DNA from: an uncultured Clostridia bacterium
Lineage (GTDB): Bacteria > Bacillota > Clostridia > Christensenellales > Borkfalkiaceae
Direction of reading: 5' to 3'
Length of the DNA: 64,000 bases
Assembly: GCA_949286835.1 (NCBI GenBank)
Contig: CASEDP010000004.1
Coordinates: forward strand, 124,001 to 188,000
The notes under the pieces are model-generated. The model saw nothing but the letters and a program-made list of their open reading frames with translations. It was not told the DNA's origin and did not search any database. The number at the start of each line of letters is the position of its first letter. Position 1 is the first letter of the stretch. This document shows positions 16,355-25,849 of the stretch, in pieces. The position numbers and the translations under genes were made by a program.

Positions 16355-17707
16355 TTATTTGAGGAAGCCCCTGTAGTTCTTCATCATAAGCTGCGACTGA
16401 AGCTGTTTGTCGAGCTCAAGCGCGACAGAGACAACAATCAGAATACCCGTGGTGGAGAACACGCTGATGAGGTCGGTCGACATTCCCACGCCCGTAAGAA
16501 CTACGGCAAGTACCGAAGGAATGAGTGCGACTATCGTCAGGTATATTGCGCCGAACAGCGTGATGCGTCCGTTTATCTTCCTGAGATAATCGGCCGTGGG
16601 CTTGCCGGGGCGAATGCCCTGAATGAAGCCGCCGTTCTGCTGTATCGTCCTCGAAATGTCGTCGGGGTTAAACTGCATAGACGCATAGAAGAATGAGAAT
16701 GCGAATATGAGCAGACAGAGCGCCAGCATATAGATGAACTGACCGTACCAGTTGGGCGAATTTGCCGCGAACCAGTTGGTTACGCCCGTCTCGAACGCCG
16801 TGCCGGGCCAGAAGAAGCTGGCGAGCATTGCGGGTATGGAGATGAACGCAAACGCAAAGATGAGGGGCATTACGCCTGCGCCTGCTATACGCATAGGGAT
16901 GACCGACGACTGACCGCCGTACATCTTTCTGCCCTTTACCTGTTTTGCGTACTGGACGGGGATCTTCCTTTCGGACAAATCGACCGCAACTATCGCCGCA
17001 AACTCAAATATCGTAAGAATGATGAAACCGAGAACTTCCCACAAAACTGCAGGGTTGCCAGTAAATGCAGTTACGAACTTTGCGACTATCTGGTCGCCCG
17101 CCGTGGAAAGTATGCCGATGAAGATGATGAGCGATATGCCGTTGCCGATGCCGTATTCGGTAATTCTTTCGCCCAGCCACATTACAAGCATTGCGCCCGC
17201 CGTATATACTACGGTGAGGAAGATGCCTGCAATCCACTTTGCGCCCACTTCGCCTATCGAGGTGTTGCCGCCGAACCTTACAAGGTCGACTACGCCTTCG
17301 CTGGACAGACCGAAATTGACTATGATGCCGATTGCCTGCGCAACTGCAAGCAGAATGGTGACATATCTTGTTATCTGCGCAATCTTCTTCCTGCCCTCTT
17401 CGCCCTGTTTGGACAGTCTTTCAAGCGCGGGTATGCCGACGCTCAAAAGCTGAATTATAATCGAGGCGTTGATGTACGGGCTTATGCCGAGTGCAAAGAG
17501 CGTTGCGTTGGTGAGTGAACCGCCCGAAATTGCGGACATTATTTCCAGAAACGACTTGTCCTGAATGACGTCCCTGAACGCGCCGGCGTCTATGCCGGGC
17601 ACGGGAATGTAACAGCCGAGCCTGAAAACAAGCAAGAGAAGAAGCGTAAGCCATATCTTCTTGCGTATATCCTTATTCTTAAAACAATTTTTTATTGTTT
17701 CAAACAT
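16355..17707 (-). CDS. secY: preprotein translocase subunit SecY
   Basis: Channel-forming subunit of the Sec translocon. 450 residues with about ten predicted membrane segments. Recognisable parts include YIPVPGIDA in the plug-side region, LGISPYINASIIIQLL (helix 2), RITEYGIGNGISLIIF, the cytoplasmic loop PVQYAKQVKGRKMYGG, and IRPGKPTADYL in the C5 region that contacts SecA and the ribosome. Gap to rplO is 75 bases and to adk 224 bases; the latter contains no gene or obvious terminator. Confidence 0.97.
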   Translation of the reverse strand: MFETIKNCFKNKDIRKKIWLTLLLLLVFRLGCYIPVPGIDAGAFRDVIQDKSFLEIMSAISGGSLTNATLFALGISPYINASIIIQLLSVGIPALERLSKQGEEGRKKIAQITRYVTILLAVAQAIGIIVNFGLSSEGVVDLVRFGGNTSIGEVGAKWIAGIFLTVVYTAGAMLVMWLGERITEYGIGNGISLIIFIGILSTAGDQIVAKFVTAFTGNPAVLWEVLGFIILTIFEFAAIVAVDLSERKIPVQYAKQVKGRKMYGGQSSVIPMRIAGAGVMPLIFAFAFISIPAMLASFFWPGTAFETGVTNWFAANSPNWYGQFIYMLALCLLIFAFSFFYASMQFNPDDISRTIQQNGGFIQGIRPGKPTADYLRKINGRITLFGAIYLTIVALIPSVLAVVLTGVGMSTDLISVFSTTGILIVVSVALELDKQLQSQLMMKNYRGFLK

Positions 17708-17782
17708 TTAGAACCTCTCTTGCGGCGACCGCGTAAGGGCACAATTGCCCCCGCGCGCTGCGCCGTATGCCTGCCGATAAGA

Positions 17783-18244
17783 TTATTCGGCGTCGTTTGC
17801 AATTACTTCGCAGGTGCCGCCGGCATTTTCGATTGCCGTCTTTGCGCTTGCGGAGAACTTTGCTGCCTTCACGGTAAGCGCTACTTTTACTTCGCCCTTG
17901 CCGAGAACCTTTAAGCCGCCGTTATTCTTTACGAGCTTGGCAAGCTTGTTTTCTACCACGTAGTCATAGTCTACGACCGTGCCTGCGGGAACCGATTCAA
18001 GCTGCGAAAGGTTTACAATGAGGTAAGAAGTTGCCCACTTGTTGTGGAAACCCCTCTTGGGTATTCTTCTGTGAAGGGGCATCTGACCGCCTTCAAATCC
18101 GGGACGAACGCCGCCGCCCGAACGAGCCCACTGACCCTTATGTCCTTTGCCTGCCGTCTTGCCCTTGCCGGAACCGATGCCTCTGCCTAATCTCTTGGGA
18201 GAAGTCGTTGCGCCCTCTGCGGGCTGTAATGTATCAATTCTCAT
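17783..18244 (-). CDS. rplO: ribosomal protein L15
   Basis: 50S assembly protein. 153 residues with the glycine/lysine-rich N-terminus typical of L15 (LGRGIGSGKGKTAGKGHKGQ, RSGGGVRPGFEGGQMPLHRR) and a globular C-terminal part. Ends of the neighbours: rpmD upstream by 12 bases, secY downstream. Confidence 0.97.
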   Translation of the reverse strand: MRIDTLQPAEGATTSPKRLGRGIGSGKGKTAGKGHKGQWARSGGGVRPGFEGGQMPLHRRIPKRGFHNKWATSYLIVNLSQLESVPAGTVVDYDYVVENKLAKLVKNNGGLKVLGKGEVKVALTVKAAKFSASAKTAIENAGGTCEVIANDAE

Positions 18245-18256
18245 AATATCTTCTCC

Positions 18257-18430
18257 TTATACCTCTTCGACCTTAAGAAGGTACTTGACCTTTTCGATCT
18301 GTCCCAGATTTGCGGGAGTGCTCTCAAGGGTCTTGGTCGAACGGATCTTCTTAAGTCCCAACGCCGCAACGGTTGCCTTTACCGTCTTGGTCTCGTTGGA
18401 TACGCTCTTTATTAACGTAATCTTTACCAT
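18257..18430 (-). CDS. rpmD: ribosomal protein L30
   Basis: 57 residues read on the minus strand (ATG at 18430, TAA at 18257): begins MVKITLIKSVSNETKTVKAT and contains LGLKKIRSTKTLESTP and IEKVKYLLKVEEV. L30 is a small 50S protein that binds domain II of 23S rRNA. GGAGG precedes the start; the spacing to rpsE is 12 bases. Confidence 0.95.
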   Translation of the reverse strand: MVKITLIKSVSNETKTVKATVAALGLKKIRSTKTLESTPANLGQIEKVKYLLKVEEV

Positions 18431-18442
18431 AATATCCTCCGC

Positions 18443-18982
18443 TTAGCCTAAAATTTCCTCTACCGTCTTGCCCCTTGCGGCTGCAATCTCTTCGGGAGAC
18501 TTAAGCGCGGCAAGTCCTGCAACTGCCGCCTTTACGCAGTTGATGGGGTTGTTGGTGCCGTGAGACTTGGTACGGATATCCTTTACGCCTGCGGCTTCCA
18601 TAACCGCACGGACGGGACCGCCCGCGATAACGCCGGTACCTTCGGATGCAGGCATCATAAGCACGCTGCCCCTTCCGTACACGCCGGTTACGCCGTGAGG
18701 AATGGATGTGCCCTTGAGATTTACCTTGAGGAGGTTCTTCTTTGCCTGAGCGGTTGCCTTTTCGATTGCTTCGGGAACTTCCTTGCTCTTGCCCATACCG
18801 TAGCCGACAGAGCCGTTGCCGTCGCCGACGACTACGAGCGCCGCAAAGCGCATATTCCTGCCGCCCTTGACCGTCTTGGTTACTCTGTTGACCTGGATGA
18901 GCTTTTTGATGAAGCCGTCGTCCTCTTCTCTCTTTCTGGGTCTGTCGTTTCTTCTAGCAGTTTTTTCTTTCTTTTCTTCCAT
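18443..18982 (-). CDS. rpsE: ribosomal protein S5
   Basis: 30S body protein important for decoding fidelity. 179 residues: an acidic/basic N-terminal tail, then the dsRNA-binding-like domain ([23 protein letters not shown]), [19 protein letters not shown], and the C-terminal [22 protein letters not shown]. Between rplR and rpmD, as expected. Confidence 0.97.
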   Translation of the reverse strand: MEEKKEKTARRNDRPRKREEDDGFIKKLIQVNRVTKTVKGGRNMRFAALVVVGDGNGSVGYGMGKSKEVPEAIEKATAQAKKNLLKVNLKGTSIPHGVTGVYGRGSVLMMPASEGTGVIAGGPVRAVMEAAGVKDIRTKSHGTNNPINCVKAAVAGLAALKSPEEIAAARGKTVEEILG

Positions 18983-18994
18983 GATTATTACTCC

Positions 18995-19363
18995 TTAGAA
19001 ATTGAGACCGGCTTCTCTTGCGCCGTCGGCAACTGCCTGTACACGTCCGGTATAGAGGTATCCGCCCCTGTCGAACACGACTGCCTTGATGCCCAGTGCG
19101 AGCGCCTTTTCCGCAGCCTTCTTGCCAACTACCTTTGCAGCGTCGCTCTTGGACATTTCGGCGACTTCTGCCTTGATTTCCTTTTCCATCGTGGATGCAG
19201 CACAGAGCGTTACGCCCTTCACATCGTCGATTATCTGGACATAGATGTGATTGAGGCTGCGATATACGCTCATCCTGGGCGTTTCTGCCGTTCCGGAAAT
19301 CTTCTTCCTGACCCTCGTATGCCTACGAAGTCTCTCTTCGTTCTTGTCGATTTTCTTGATCAT
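18995..19363 (-). CDS. rplR: ribosomal protein L18
   Basis: 5S rRNA-binding protein of the central protuberance. The ATG at 19363 with AAGGAG upstream gives 122 residues starting [21 protein letters not shown], which is the usual start; the open frame continues upstream without support. Conserved ending [19 protein letters not shown]...REAGLNF. Between rplF and rpsE. Confidence 0.97.
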   Translation of the reverse strand: MIKKIDKNEERLRRHTRVRKKISGTAETPRMSVYRSLNHIYVQIIDDVKGVTLCAASTMEKEIKAEVAEMSKSDAAKVVGKKAAEKALALGIKAVVFDRGGYLYTGRVQAVADGAREAGLNF

Positions 19364-19481
19364 AATGTCTCCTTTTTTATGAGGACAAACCTTCGGATTT
19401 GGCGCGACCCTGCCTTGTCGCCGCACGGAGAGCGCGGCGGGGCGGGACGCTAAGCCGCGGCTTTACGCCGCATACCCGAAA

Positions 19482-20030
19482 TTACTTCTTGCCCTTGCCT
19501 CCCGTCTTACCTTCCTTGCGCTCGATTACTTCGTCGCTGTATGCGATGCCGTAGCCGTGGTAGGGTTCGGGAATTCTTATCGTTCTGATGTTTGCCGCCG
19601 TCTGGCCGACAAGCGTCTTGTCGATGCCTGCAACGGTGATTTCGTTCTGGGTGGGGCAGGAAAGCGTGATGCCTTCGGGCTCTTCAAACTCTACGGGGTG
19701 GGAGAAGCCGACGTTCATAACGAGCTTCTTGCCCTGCTTTGCGACCTTCCAGCCGACGCCGTTTACCTTGAGGCTCTTTACATAGCCCTGCGAAACGCCG
19801 ACGACCATATTGTGAAGGAGAGCCCTGTAAAGACCGTGCTTTGCGTCGAGCTCTGCACTGTCGCTGCCCTTTTCCACGAGCGCGTGCGCGCCTTCTACCT
19901 TTATTGCGATGTCGCCCTCTACCTTCTGGGTGAGCGTACCCTTTGCGCCCTTTACGGTTATTACGCCGTCAGCGAAGGATACGGTTACGCCTGCGGGAAT
20001 GACTACGGGCATTTTACCTATTCTTGACAT
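19482..20030 (-). CDS. rplF: ribosomal protein L6
   Basis: 50S protein next to the sarcin-ricin loop. 182 residues with the two L6 repeats; begins MSRIGKMPVVIPAGVTV and carries PEPYHGYGIAYSDEVIERKEGKTGGKGKK at its C-terminal end (residues about 154-182), the conserved L6 signature region. The 118-base gap to rplR is larger than the other spc-operon gaps but holds no gene. Confidence 0.97.
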   Translation of the reverse strand: MSRIGKMPVVIPAGVTVSFADGVITVKGAKGTLTQKVEGDIAIKVEGAHALVEKGSDSAELDAKHGLYRALLHNMVVGVSQGYVKSLKVNGVGWKVAKQGKKLVMNVGFSHPVEFEEPEGITLSCPTQNEITVAGIDKTLVGQTAANIRTIRIPEPYHGYGIAYSDEVIERKEGKTGGKGKK

Positions 20031-20046
20031 ACTGCGTATAACCTCC

Positions 20047-20439
20047 TTACCAGATGTAGCAGAGCACTTCGCCGCCTACGTTTGCGGCCTTTGCCTGCTT
20101 ATCCGTCATTACGCCCTTGTTGGTGGAGATGATGGCGATGCCGAGACCGTCCATTACCTTGGGCATATTTTCTACATTTGCATAGGTGCGGAGGCCGGGG
20201 CGGGACACTCTCTGGAGCGTCGTGATGACCGACTTCCTCTTGCCGACGTACTTGAGGGTTATTACGAGCTTGCCGGAATAACCGTCCTCTACGAGCTTTA
20301 CGTCGGAGATGTAACCTTCTTTAAGCATGATGTCGGCGATTGCCTTTTTCATGTTCGAGGAAGGAATTTCTACAGTTTCTTTATTTACAGCCAGCGCGTT
20401 TCTGATGCGCGTGAGCATATCTGCTATGGGATCTGTCAT
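20047..20439 (-). CDS. rpsH: ribosomal protein S8
   Basis: Primary binder of the 16S rRNA central domain. 130 residues beginning [21 protein letters not shown] with the C-terminal signature [25 protein letters not shown] present in two parts. S8 represses spc operons in other bacteria by binding the mRNA near rplE; no equivalent structure was evaluated here. Confidence 0.97.
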   Translation of the reverse strand: MTDPIADMLTRIRNALAVNKETVEIPSSNMKKAIADIMLKEGYISDVKLVEDGYSGKLVITLKYVGKRKSVITTLQRVSRPGLRTYANVENMPKVMDGLGIAIISTNKGVMTDKQAKAANVGGEVLCYIW

Positions 20440-20458
20440 TTTTTTCGTTCCTCCTTAA

Positions 20459-20644
20459 TTACCAGCTCGACTTCTTTACGCCGGGGATTTCACCCTTGTA
20501 AGCAAGGTTTCTGAAACAGATACGGCAGATGCCGTACTTGCGAAGAACCGCGTGGGGTCTGCCGCAGATTGAGCATCTCGTATAAGCTCTTGTTGAATAC
20601 TTTGCAGGCTTCTGCTGCTTGTTAATCATTGACTTCTTTGCCAT
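20459..20644 (-). CDS. rpsZ: ribosomal protein S14 type Z (zinc binding)
   Basis: 61 residues, the short zinc-containing form of S14 from the 30S head. Zinc ligands C24, C27, C40 and C43 (CSIC, CRIC) are intact, and the C-terminus [11 protein letters not shown] is canonical. Between rplE and rpsH. Confidence 0.97.
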   Translation of the reverse strand: MAKKSMINKQQKPAKYSTRAYTRCSICGRPHAVLRKYGICRICFRNLAYKGEIPGVKKSSW

Positions 20645-20656
20645 AACTATTTCTCC

Positions 20657-21214
20657 TTACTTCTTGAAGGGCATACCGAGCGCCCTTAAAAGCTCTCTTG
20701 CTTCTTCGTCGGTCTTTGCCGTGGTAACTATGCACACGTCCATACCGCGTATCTTCTCTACCTGGTCGTACTGGATTTCGGGGAAGATGAGCTGCTCCTT
20801 GAGCCCCATACAGTAGTTGCCCTTGCCGTCGAAGCTGTCCGAGGGAACGCCGCGGAAGTCACGTACTCTGGGAAGCGCGATGGATACGAACTTGTCGTAG
20901 AAGTCGAACATTCTCTCGCCGCGGAGGGTTACCTTTATGCCGACGTTCATCCCTTCCCTTACTTTGAAGTTTGCAACCGACTTGCGCGCCTTGGTGAGTA
21001 TGGGCTGCTGACCGGTTATCTGCTTGATTTCGTTTACTGCCATCTGAATGGACTTTGCGTTGTCCTTGATGTCGCCGAGACCGGAGCTTATTACTATCTT
21101 TACAAGCCTGGGCACTTCCATAGGGTTCTTATAGCCGAATTTCTTTACGAGTGCGGGTACGACTTCTTCGGCGTACTGCTGAGCTACTCTGCTCTTATAT
21201 ACTTTTTCTGCCAT
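20657..21214 (-). CDS. rplE: ribosomal protein L5
   Basis: 5S rRNA-binding protein that contacts P-site tRNA and the S13 bridge. 185 residues; conserved [40 protein letters not shown], and [18 protein letters not shown]. Between rplX and rpsZ with 14- and 12-base spacers. Confidence 0.97.
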   Translation of the reverse strand: MAEKVYKSRVAQQYAEEVVPALVKKFGYKNPMEVPRLVKIVISSGLGDIKDNAKSIQMAVNEIKQITGQQPILTKARKSVANFKVREGMNVGIKVTLRGERMFDFYDKFVSIALPRVRDFRGVPSDSFDGKGNYCMGLKEQLIFPEIQYDQVEKIRGMDVCIVTTAKTDEEARELLRALGMPFKK

Positions 21215-21228
21215 TTTTCGTATCCTCC

Positions 21229-21654
21229 TTATTCAGCCTTATCCTCTTCGGACGCTGCCTCTTCCTTCTTTGCGGCGCGCTTTCTGGTACGCTTCTTGGG
21301 AGCTTCCTTAGCCGCCTCTGCCGCTGCCTTCTTGCTTACGTATGCCTTGTCGAGGACGGCGCCGCACTTAGCGCATACTCTTACTTTCTTGCCCTCTACT
21401 ACCGAGTGCTTTACTCTTACGCCCTTGCCGCACTTTGCGCAGACAACCATTACGTTGGAGGCGTCGATTGCGCCCTCCTGCTTGACTATCTGCGAAACTT
21501 CGTTTGCCCTTCTTGCCTTCTTTGCCTTGCTCTGAAGGTTCACGCCTTCGACCGTCACCGTGTTGTTCTTGGGAGAAGTGGCGATAACCTTGCCCTGCTT
21601 GCCCGCATCCTTACCGGTGATAACCACGACGGTATCATTCAATTTTACGTTCAT
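21229..21654 (-). CDS. rplX: ribosomal protein L24 with charged C-terminal tail
   Basis: Assembly initiator protein of the 50S subunit with a KOW domain ([20 protein letters not shown]). 141 residues, against about 100-105 usually: after the Cys-containing core ([25 protein letters not shown], a possible zinc ribbon) there is a Lys/Ala/Glu-rich tail of about 35 residues. The tail is the unusual part. Spacing to rplN is 18 bases. Confidence 0.95.
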   Translation of the reverse strand: MNVKLNDTVVVITGKDAGKQGKVIATSPKNNTVTVEGVNLQSKAKKARRANEVSQIVKQEGAIDASNVMVVCAKCGKGVRVKHSVVEGKKVRVCAKCGAVLDKAYVSKKAAAEAAKEAPKKRTRKRAAKKEEAASEEDKAE

Positions 21655-21672
21655 TGCATTTCTCCTCTTATA

Positions 21673-22041
21673 TTAAAGAACTTCGGGTGCGAGAGAGATG
21701 ATCTTCATATAGTTCTTTTCTCTCAATTCTCTTGCGATCGGTCCGAAGATACGGGTGCCCTTGGGCTCCTGGTTCTGGCCGATTATAACTGCTGCATTAT
21801 CGTCGAACCTGATATAGGTTCCGTCGTTGCGTCTTATACCCTGGGTGCTCCTTGCGATGACCGCCTTTACGACGTCGCCCTTCTTTACGGCGCCGCCGGG
21901 GGTTGCGGTCTTTACGGAACATACGATTACGTCGCCGATGTTGCCCGTCTTTCTGAACGAACCGCCAAGCACCTTTATACACATAAGCTCTTTAGCGCCG
22001 CTGTTGTCTGCGGCCTTGAGCCTCGTCTGAGGTTGTATCAT
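21673..22041 (-). CDS. rplN: ribosomal protein L14
   Basis: 50S protein at the subunit interface near the sarcin-ricin loop; also the docking site of the silencing factor RsfS. 122 residues starting [19 protein letters not shown], with [17 protein letters not shown] and the C-terminal IISLAPEVL. The gene is separated from rpsQ by 364 bases that hold a repeat element, where related genomes have only a few bases. Confidence 0.97.
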   Translation of the reverse strand: MIQPQTRLKAADNSGAKELMCIKVLGGSFRKTGNIGDVIVCSVKTATPGGAVKKGDVVKAVIARSTQGIRRNDGTYIRFDDNAAVIIGQNQEPKGTRIFGPIARELREKNYMKIISLAPEVL

Positions 22042-22100
22042 ATAAATTCTCCTTATTTAAACTTATCGTCTGCACCGCTTACCGTTTACCAATTACTTAC

Positions 22101-22278
22101 GGGCGCAAGCAGGGTTTCCCTGCGCCAGCGCACCAAATTTGCGCATACCTGCGCCTCAGCGGTGGGAATTGCCGTGACTTCTCATAATCGAGAGCAATCA
22201 ATATCGTCACGGCAAGGGAGGCAGAGCCTCCCAACTCGTAGCAATTTTCTTTTTACACGAGAAAAGAAAATTTACGAG
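22101..22278 (-). repeat. hairpin repeat element II inside the spc region (rpsQ-rplN gap)
   Basis: A modular repeat in a 364-base gap within the operon. Plus-strand order: GC hairpin module (GGCGCAAGCAGGG..., 22102-22134); GCGCA/TGCGC stem (22141-22145, 22150-22154); single-stranded CTCAGCGGTGGGAAT (22155-22169); stem TTGCCGTGAC/GTCACGGCAA (22169-22178, 22206-22215) with loop motif TAATCGAGAGC; GGGAGGC-AGA-GCCTCCC (22216-22232); and an outer stem CTCGTA/TACGAG around AATTTTCTTTT/AAAAGAAAATT (22243-22253, 22262-22272). Related copies lie at 27.2, 27.5, 30.2 and 56.1 kb. No open frame or transposase lies in it. The rest of the gap (22042-22100, 22279-22405) is featureless. Confidence 0.85.
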
Positions 22279-22405
22279 AAAAAAATTTATGTCTACTTAC
22301 AACTCATATGGTATTAAACCGTTCAGAGGGTGGGGCTGTATGTCCGCGTTGCAGACACCTCACCGTGACGGATTAAACCGAGATGCCGTAACCGAAGGGC
22401 AAAGA

Positions 22406-22666
22406 TTACTTTGCCTTTTCGATTATCTCTGCAACTCTCCAGTTCTTGTCCTTGGAGAGCTTTCTCGTTTCTACTATTCTGACCTTGTCGCCGACGCCGC
22501 ACTCGTTATTCTCGTCGTGAGCCTTGAACTTCGTCGTCCTGGTTATGGTCTTCTTGTAGAGGGGATGCTTGCTCTTTTCGGTGATGGCAACGACTACCGT
22601 CTTGTCCATTTTATCCGAAACTACGAGACCTACTCTTTCTTTTCTGAGTGATGTTCTTGCTTCCAT
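22406..22666 (-). CDS. rpsQ: ribosomal protein S17
   Basis: 16S rRNA 5' domain binder of the OB-fold type. 86 residues with [20 protein letters not shown] and the C-terminal [20 protein letters not shown]. Twelve bases after rpmC; the next gene, rplN, is 364 bases away across repeat element II. Confidence 0.97.
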   Translation of the reverse strand: MEARTSLRKERVGLVVSDKMDKTVVVAITEKSKHPLYKKTITRTTKFKAHDENNECGVGDKVRIVETRKLSKDKNWRVAEIIEKAK

Positions 22667-22678
22667 GATATCCGCTCC

Positions 22679-22873
22679 TTAACCCTTTAACTGCCTTGCT
22701 CTTATTACGGTGTTGACCCTTGCGATGTCCTTCTTGACGAGGTTGATCTGCATGGGGTTTTCGAGCTGGCCGCTTGCATGACGGAAACGCAGATTGAAGA
22801 GCTCGGTCTTTAATTCGGATAACTTTGCGCTAAGTTCTTCGTCGCTCAAATTCTTAATTTCCTTAGCCTTCAT
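22679..22873 (-). CDS. rpmC: ribosomal protein L29
   Basis: 50S protein beside the exit tunnel that helps dock SRP and trigger factor. The ATG at 22873 gives 64 residues starting [18 protein letters not shown], the usual L29 start; a GTG at 22882 would add three residues but lies right on the AAGG. The frame overlaps the end of rplP, so translation is coupled. Confidence 0.95.
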   Translation of the reverse strand: MKAKEIKNLSDEELSAKLSELKTELFNLRFRHASGQLENPMQINLVKKDIARVNTVIRARQLKG

Positions 22874-23297
22874 TTGCTTCACCGCCTTCTGTTTCTTTCT
22901 TTACGAACTTGCACTTGATGGGCAGCTTGTGCGCCGCAAGACGCATTGCCTCCCTTGCAACGTCCTCGTTGACGCCGGCCATCTCGAAGAGAACCCTGCC
23001 GGGCTTAACAACCGCTACCCAATATTCTACCGAGCCCTTGCCGGAACCCATACGGGTTTCTGCAGGCTTCTTGGAGATGGGCTTGTGGGGGAATATATCA
23101 ATCCAGACCTGGCCGCCACGCTTGATGAACCTGGTCATTGCGATACGGGCTGCCTCTATCTGGTTGGAGGATATCCATGCGCACTCTTCGGCAACGAGGC
23201 CGTACTCGCCGTAGGCAATCTTGTTGCCCTTGTGAGCTTCGCCCTTCATTCTGCCCCTGTGCTGCATTCTTCTTTTTACTCTCTTGGGGATTAACAT
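22863..23297 (-). CDS. rplP: ribosomal protein L16
   Basis: 50S protein that organises the A-site tRNA elbow region. 144 residues: [19 protein letters not shown], the conserved [17 protein letters not shown], and [20 protein letters not shown]. The final residues overlap the start of rpmC. One base separates it from the end of rpsC. Confidence 0.97.
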   Translation of the reverse strand: MLIPKRVKRRMQHRGRMKGEAHKGNKIAYGEYGLVAEECAWISSNQIEAARIAMTRFIKRGGQVWIDIFPHKPISKKPAETRMGSGKGSVEYWVAVVKPGRVLFEMAGVNEDVAREAMRLAAHKLPIKCKFVKKETEGGEANEG

Positions 23298-23298
23298 A

Positions 23299-23970
23299 TT
23301 ATTCTTCGCCTCCGTCTGAGATTATGAGCTTTTTGCTGCCCGACAGAACTTCGCCCTTGTATATCCAGCACTTTACGCCCAGAACGCCGAACGTGGTGTG
23401 TGCCTCTGCAAAGCCGTAGTCGATGTTCGCCCTTATTGTCTGAAGGGGAATGGAACCGTCGTGATAGCTCTCGCTGCCGGCGATTTCCCTGCCGTCAAGG
23501 CGGCCGCTGACGGTTATCTTGACGCCCTTTACGCCCGTCTTGGATACCTTGGAAAGCTGCTGCTTGATTGCTCTTCTGTAGGATACGCGCTTTTCAAGCT
23601 GGGAGGCTACCGCCTCTGCGACGAGCTGCGCGTCCTGGTCTATCTTTTCTACCTTGATGACGTTGATGATGATTATCTTGCCGCCCGTGAGCTTTGCAAG
23701 GTCCTTCTTTATTACGTCGATCTCCGCGCCGGCCTTGCCGATGAGCACGCCGGGACGGCCGGTATAGATGGTAACTTCTATCTTGTTAGCTGCCCTTACG
23801 ATGCAGATTTTGGAAATTGCTGCCTCGAAATACTTCTTCTTGATGAAGTTACGGATTACGTTGTCTTCCTTTATCTGTTTGCCGAAGTCCTTCTTGTCTG
23901 CGTACCACTGGCTGTCCCAGCCTGCGATTACGCCTACTCTCAAACCGTGAGGATTAACTTTCTGTCCCAT
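23299..23970 (-). CDS. rpsC: ribosomal protein S3
   Basis: 30S head protein at the mRNA entry, with helicase activity on mRNA. 223 residues with [20 protein letters not shown] at the start, a KH domain ([21 protein letters not shown]) and the C-terminal [15 protein letters not shown] motif ([20 protein letters not shown]). Between rplV and rplP. Confidence 0.98.
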   Translation of the reverse strand: MGQKVNPHGLRVGVIAGWDSQWYADKKDFGKQIKEDNVIRNFIKKKYFEAAISKICIVRAANKIEVTIYTGRPGVLIGKAGAEIDVIKKDLAKLTGGKIIIINVIKVEKIDQDAQLVAEAVASQLEKRVSYRRAIKQQLSKVSKTGVKGVKITVSGRLDGREIAGSESYHDGSIPLQTIRANIDYGFAEAHTTFGVLGVKCWIYKGEVLSGSKKLIISDGGEE

Positions 23971-23982
23971 ACTTCTATCTCC

Positions 23983-24372
23983 TTAAATCTTCTTCGCGTC
24001 GAGAATAACCGTGATGTGGCTGGTTCTCTTTAAGATTGCGTGGCCTCTTCCCTTGGAAACGGGCTGCATTCTCTTGAGGTGGGGACCGCCGTTTGCGAAT
24101 GCTTCCGCAACGATGAGGTCGCTCCTGTCCATACCGTCGTTATGCTCTGCGTTGGCAGCTGCCGATAAAAGCACCTTCCTCACTTCCTCGCTGCCGCCCT
24201 TGTTGCAGTATGCGAGTATTGCTGCCGCCTCTTCAACGCTCTTTCCCCTGATGAGGGCGAGAACCGTTCTCACCTTGTAGGGGGAAATTCTGACGTACTT
24301 TGCCGTTGCGTAAGGACGCTTATCGGCGGTTGCGGCAATTTTTTCAGTTTTCTTCTTCATATTGCTTGCCAT
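23983..24372 (-). CDS. rplV: ribosomal protein L22
   Basis: 50S protein whose beta-hairpin lines the exit tunnel. 129 residues: a charged N-terminal extension (MASNMKKKTEKIAATADK), then AKYVRISPYKVRTVLALIRGK and the tunnel hairpin region MQPVSKGRGHAILKRTSHI. The N-terminal extension of about 20 residues is longer than in E. coli L22 (110 residues). Confidence 0.97.
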   Translation of the reverse strand: MASNMKKKTEKIAATADKRPYATAKYVRISPYKVRTVLALIRGKSVEEAAAILAYCNKGGSEEVRKVLLSAAANAEHNDGMDRSDLIVAEAFANGGPHLKRMQPVSKGRGHAILKRTSHITVILDAKKI

Positions 24373-24386
24373 AACTTAAACTCTCC

Positions 24387-24662
24387 TTACTTCTTCGTAG
24401 TCGTCTTTGCCGCGTGACCCTTGAACGTCCTGGTGGGCGCGAACTCGCCGAGCTTGCAGCCTACCATATCTTCGGTGATATATACGGGAACGTGCTTCCT
24501 GCCGTCATATACGGCGATTGTATGTCCGACCATCTGGGGGAATATGGTAGTTGCTCTCGACCAGGTCTTTACAACTTTCTTTTCGCCCGCAGCGTTCATT
24601 GCTTCGATTCTCGACATAAGCCTTTCTTCTGCGTAAGGCCCTTTCTTAACGCTTCTTGACAT
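24387..24662 (-). CDS. rpsS: ribosomal protein S19
   Basis: 30S head protein that forms a heterodimer with S13. 91 residues: [39 protein letters not shown] and [14 protein letters not shown] are conserved. Between rplB and rplV. Confidence 0.98.
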   Translation of the reverse strand: MSRSVKKGPYAEERLMSRIEAMNAAGEKKVVKTWSRATTIFPQMVGHTIAVYDGRKHVPVYITEDMVGCKLGEFAPTRTFKGHAAKTTTKK

Positions 24663-24679
24663 TTACCTTATTCCTCCAA

Positions 24680-25507
24680 TCAGTTAATTCTCTTCAGGAT
24701 ATATTTAGAAGAGGTGTTCTTCTTCTTTCTCGTCTTATAGCCGAGCGCAGGCTTGCCCCAAGGGGTCATAGGACCTGCGTGACCGACAGGGCTCTTGCCT
24801 TCGCCACCGCCGTGAGGGTGATCGTTGGGGTTCATTACCGAACCTCTTACGGTAGGACGGGTGCCGAGATATCTCGTCTTGCCTGCCTTGCCGAGGTGTA
24901 CGATTTCGTGCTCTACGTTGCCGACCTGTCCGATGGTTGCGCGGCACTTTACGGGAACGAGCCTCATCTCGCCCGAAGGCATCTTGAGCGTTGCGTAAGC
25001 GCCTTCCTTAGCCATTATCTGCGCGGAGATGCCGGCTGCCCTTGCTATCTGTGCGCCGCGTCCGGGCTGAAGCTCGATTGCGTGTACGACAGTACCGACG
25101 GGAATGTCGGAAAGGGGAAGCGCGTTGCCTGCCTTTATGTCTGCAGCGGAACCGGAGACGACGGTGTCGCCTACCTTAAGTCCCAAAGGCGCAAGAATGT
25201 ACTTCTTTTCGCCGTCTGCATATACCAAGAGGGCGATGTTTGCAGACCTGTTGGGGTCATACTGGATGGAGGTTACCTTTGCGGGTATTCCGTCCTTATT
25301 CCTCTTGAAGTCGATTATTCTGTACTTAATTCTGTTTCCGCCGCCGATGTGACGAACGGTTATCTTACCCTGATTGTTCCTGCCGCCCGTCTTTCTCTTG
25401 TCGCAGAGAAGGCTTCTTTCGGGCTTGTCGCCGGTGAGCGCCTCGTTTGCGAGAACGGTCATGAAACGGCGCGAAGGGGAAGTCGGTTTATATCTCTTGA
25501 TTGCCAT
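24680..25507 (-). CDS. rplB: ribosomal protein L2
   Basis: Essential 50S protein for subunit association and peptidyl transferase assembly. 275 residues with [18 protein letters not shown] at the start and the C-terminal signature [18 protein letters not shown], which contains the conserved His region. Spacing to rplW 15 bases and rpsS 17 bases. Confidence 0.98.
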   Translation of the reverse strand: MAIKRYKPTSPSRRFMTVLANEALTGDKPERSLLCDKRKTGGRNNQGKITVRHIGGGNRIKYRIIDFKRNKDGIPAKVTSIQYDPNRSANIALLVYADGEKKYILAPLGLKVGDTVVSGSAADIKAGNALPLSDIPVGTVVHAIELQPGRGAQIARAAGISAQIMAKEGAYATLKMPSGEMRLVPVKCRATIGQVGNVEHEIVHLGKAGKTRYLGTRPTVRGSVMNPNDHPHGGGEGKSPVGHAGPMTPWGKPALGYKTRKKKNTSSKYILKRIN

Positions 25508-25522
25508 TTTCTTTCCTCCTCA

Positions 25523-25849
25523 TTAAGACAGCGAATCGAAGAATTCAATCGTCTTGGAATCAGCGGTGAGCTGTACGATTGCCTTCTTGTAGTCGGGGGT
25601 ATAGCCCTCGTTCCTGCCCATTCTCTTGAGCTTGCCCTTGCAGTTGACGACGTTAACGCTTTCTACCTTGACGCCGAAAACTTCTTCAACGGCGAGCTTT
25701 ATCGTCGTCTTGTTTGCCGACTTCGCAACTACGAAGGTGTACTTCTTGCCGTAGTCCTTTCTGTCGGTCTTCTTGCTGTCTGCCGGATGAATTCCGTCGT
25801 AACCCTTTTCTGTGAGAAGGGGTCTTATAATGATGTCATGCGCTAACAT
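25523..25849 (-). CDS. rplW: ribosomal protein L23
   Basis: Exit-tunnel protein that docks trigger factor and SRP. 108 residues: [15 protein letters not shown]..., [23 protein letters not shown], and [20 protein letters not shown]. An insertion of about ten residues ([15 protein letters not shown]) separates the first two. Overlaps rplD by one base (TAATG). Confidence 0.97.
   Translation of the reverse strand: MLAHDIIIRPLLTEKGYDGIHPADSKKTDRKDYGKKYTFVVAKSANKTTIKLAVEEVFGVKVESVNVVNCKGKLKRMGRNEGYTPDYKKAIVQLTADSKTIEFFDSLS

Noticed and set aside
22101..22278. Interpretation of the repeat as a group II intron or known riboswitch
   Set aside because: No open frame, no domain V-like hairpin or known riboswitch core was recognised, and one copy is inverted relative to the genes.
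21151..22317. A 388-residue plus-strand frame across rplX, rplN and the repeat element
   Set aside because: Antisense to well-supported ribosomal genes, with Leu/Cys/Tyr-rich shadow composition.
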